Source: JBGPLJ01 sp963826145
Lineage (GTDB): Bacteria > Pseudomonadota > Gammaproteobacteria > Steroidobacterales > Steroidobacteraceae
Assembly: GCA_963826145.1 (NCBI GenBank)
Contig: CAWGVW010000002.1
Coordinates: 1,550,001 to 1,614,000, forward strand
Direction of reading: 5' to 3'
DNA: 64,000 nucleotides
A model generated the notes under the pieces. The model saw nothing but the letters and a program-made list of their open reading frames with translations, had not been told where the DNA came from and searched no databases. The position numbers and the translations under genes were made by a program. The stretch's first letter is position 1. Each line of letters begins with the position of its first letter. Below, piece after piece: positions 62,994-64,000 of the stretch.

Positions 62994-64000
62994 GTGAGCG
63001 CATCCGCGAAGCATTCCGCAGGCGCAAGTCCTGGCGACTCGACGACCGATTCGCCGCCCTTCCGTTTCTACGACAACCGTCAGAAATACCTGGCTTTCGT
63101 CAATACCTGCAACGAGAAAGCCGCCGTGGCCCGCCGCGCCGCCCAGGAGCTTGCGCAGGTGCGGCCGACGCCGCCGGCTGTCCGGATCTTCGATGCCGGC
63201 ATGGGCGATGCGACCGTGCTTTCGCGCCTCATGCGCAGCACCCACCGCAGCTTTCCGACAGTGCCGCTCCTCGTGGTCGCGAAGGAGATCAGTCTCGAGG
63301 ACGTACGCCTCGGCCTCGAAAAAATGCCGGACCGCTTTTTCGAGCACCCCGCGACCGTCATCGTCATCACGAATCTGAATTACGCCGAAGCGCCCCGCCT
63401 CATGCCGCGCGACCTGGCGTCGGCTGCGGCGCTCAACTGGCAGGAAGTGCGCCTGCAGGGTAATTCGGCGTCCGAGTACGGCGAGCAGATCGAGGCGCTC
63501 GGCCAGACGCTGACCTACGGCTGGCAGACGAAGCCCAGCCCGAAAAGCGGCAACCCGGTGTACGTTCGGCCGTCAGTTCTTGTCATCTATCGCGAGGATC
63601 ACAAGTTCCTGCTCGATGCCGTCATCCCGCGGCCAGGTCGGGTGTTCGAGACCTACGACCTCATCGTTGCCTCGCAGCCCTGGCGGGCGCGCATGCATGC
63701 GCAGTTCAAGGCACAGAAGGTGCTGGCTCCGCTTGCCCGGAGCCTTGCACCGGGCGGACGACTGCTCACGATCCAGTCCTACGGCCGCGACCCGGGCCTC
63801 GAGATCATCCAGAGACTCTGGCCGGGGGAGAATCCGTTTACGGTCGATCGGCACAAGCTCCTCGAGGCGCTCAAGGTGGAACTCGGCCGCGACGCGCGCG
63901 ACTTCACGCTCACCGCGCCGAGCGATGACAAGTCGCTGTTCCGCTATGAAATGCACACCTTGCCATCCGAGATCGGCGACCGCATCGGCACCTCGACATT
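62994..64000 (+). CDS. class I SAM-dependent methyltransferase-like protein (runs off the window)
   Basis: An open frame from GTG 62994 to the right edge, at least 335 residues and without a stop. A long G-run (62981-62989) lies four bases before the start. Residues about 66-80 (IFDAGMGDATVLSRLM) form a glycine-rich motif I of class I methyltransferases; later segments are TVIVITNLNYAEAPRL, YDLIVASQPW and LAPGGRLLTIQSYGRDPG, which match motifs II-III and the post-motif loop. The methyl acceptor is unknown. It is divergent from the LysR gene. Confidence 0.78.
   Translation, partial: MSASAKHSAGASPGDSTTDSPPFRFYDNRQKYLAFVNTCNEKAAVARRAAQELAQVRPTPPAVRIFDAGMGDATVLSRLMRSTHRSFPTVPLLVVAKEISLEDVRLGLEKMPDRFFEHPATVIVITNLNYAEAPRLMPRDLASAAALNWQEVRLQGNSASEYGEQIEALGQTLTYGWQTKPSPKSGNPVYVRPSVLVIYREDHKFLLDAVIPRPGRVFETYDLIVASQPWRARMHAQFKAQKVLAPLARSLAPGGRLLTIQSYGRDPGLEIIQRLWPGENPFTVDRHKLLEALKVELGRDARDFTLTAPSDDKSLFRYEMHTLPSEIGDRIGTST

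Overview
The window is GC-rich chromosomal DNA from a Gram-negative, aerobic heterotroph. Two outer-membrane TonB-dependent receptors, a quinohemoprotein dehydrogenase, Tat- and lipoprotein-exported enzymes, a PcaF-type thiolase, FrmA/Gfa/FghA formaldehyde detoxification and many SDR, amidohydrolase and MFS genes suggest an environmental gammaproteobacterium, perhaps near Steroidobacterales/Nevskiales (inference; no rRNA or marker gene is present). The pattern of base insertions and losses described below suggests a population-derived assembly rather than a finished isolate genome. I saw no tRNA, rRNA, CRISPR array, prophage or origin, and no gene-free stretch longer than about 300 bases.

Layout. 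1-5230: end of an alpha/beta hydrolase, an orphan MASE1 histidine kinase, a DUF3014 protein, a Tat-signal SDR and an EthD protein. 5431-8786: a TonB receptor and a sugar kinase. 8942-18380: a catabolic run of pcaF thiolase, MFS transporter, acetoacetyl-CoA-synthetase-like ligase, aldehyde dehydrogenase, Tat amidohydrolase and two tandem sugar-isomerase paralogues. 18387-19776: a lipoate-ligase-like gene divergent from rutB. 19784-20794: a REP-associated transposase element. 20807-27332 (minus strand): an operon joining a split PEP-synthase-like phosphotransferase to BCCP, biotin carboxylase, a HAD phosphatase and an amidohydrolase. 27528-36190: AraC regulator, metallo-beta-lactamase-fold protein, aldehyde dehydrogenase, PQQ/heme c dehydrogenase and a second TonB receptor. 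36271-43366: transporters, SDR, GST, a decarboxylase-like amidohydrolase and an aldehyde dehydrogenase. 43451-48841: housekeeping and unknown genes. 48849-57013: dehydrogenase, amidohydrolase, SnoaL-like, DUF3237, a second AraC, thiolase, 4-HBT thioesterase, MarR and an aromatic-acid transporter. 57154-64000: formaldehyde detoxification, a FadB-like beta-oxidation protein, LysR and a partial methyltransferase.

How the genes fit together. The content points to uptake and oxidation of aromatic or ketone-type compounds: oxidation of alcohols and aldehydes, CoA activation of a beta-keto acid, thiolytic cleavage, and hydrolysis or decarboxylation by amidohydrolase-2 enzymes. The minus-strand operon may carboxylate an enolisable substrate after phosphorylation, but no carboxyltransferase is visible.

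Three features stand out. (1) A palindromic REPIN family related to the transposase element sits at gene junctions and twice supplies the start codon and first residues of a downstream protein. (2) A conserved element of about 48 bp lies upstream of a TonB receptor, an SDR and a SnoaL-like gene, suggesting a shared regulon. (3) About 30 apparent frameshifts in seven genes can all be read as a doubled or missing third codon base, which suggests strain-level synonymous variation mishandled in the consensus rather than real pseudogenes.
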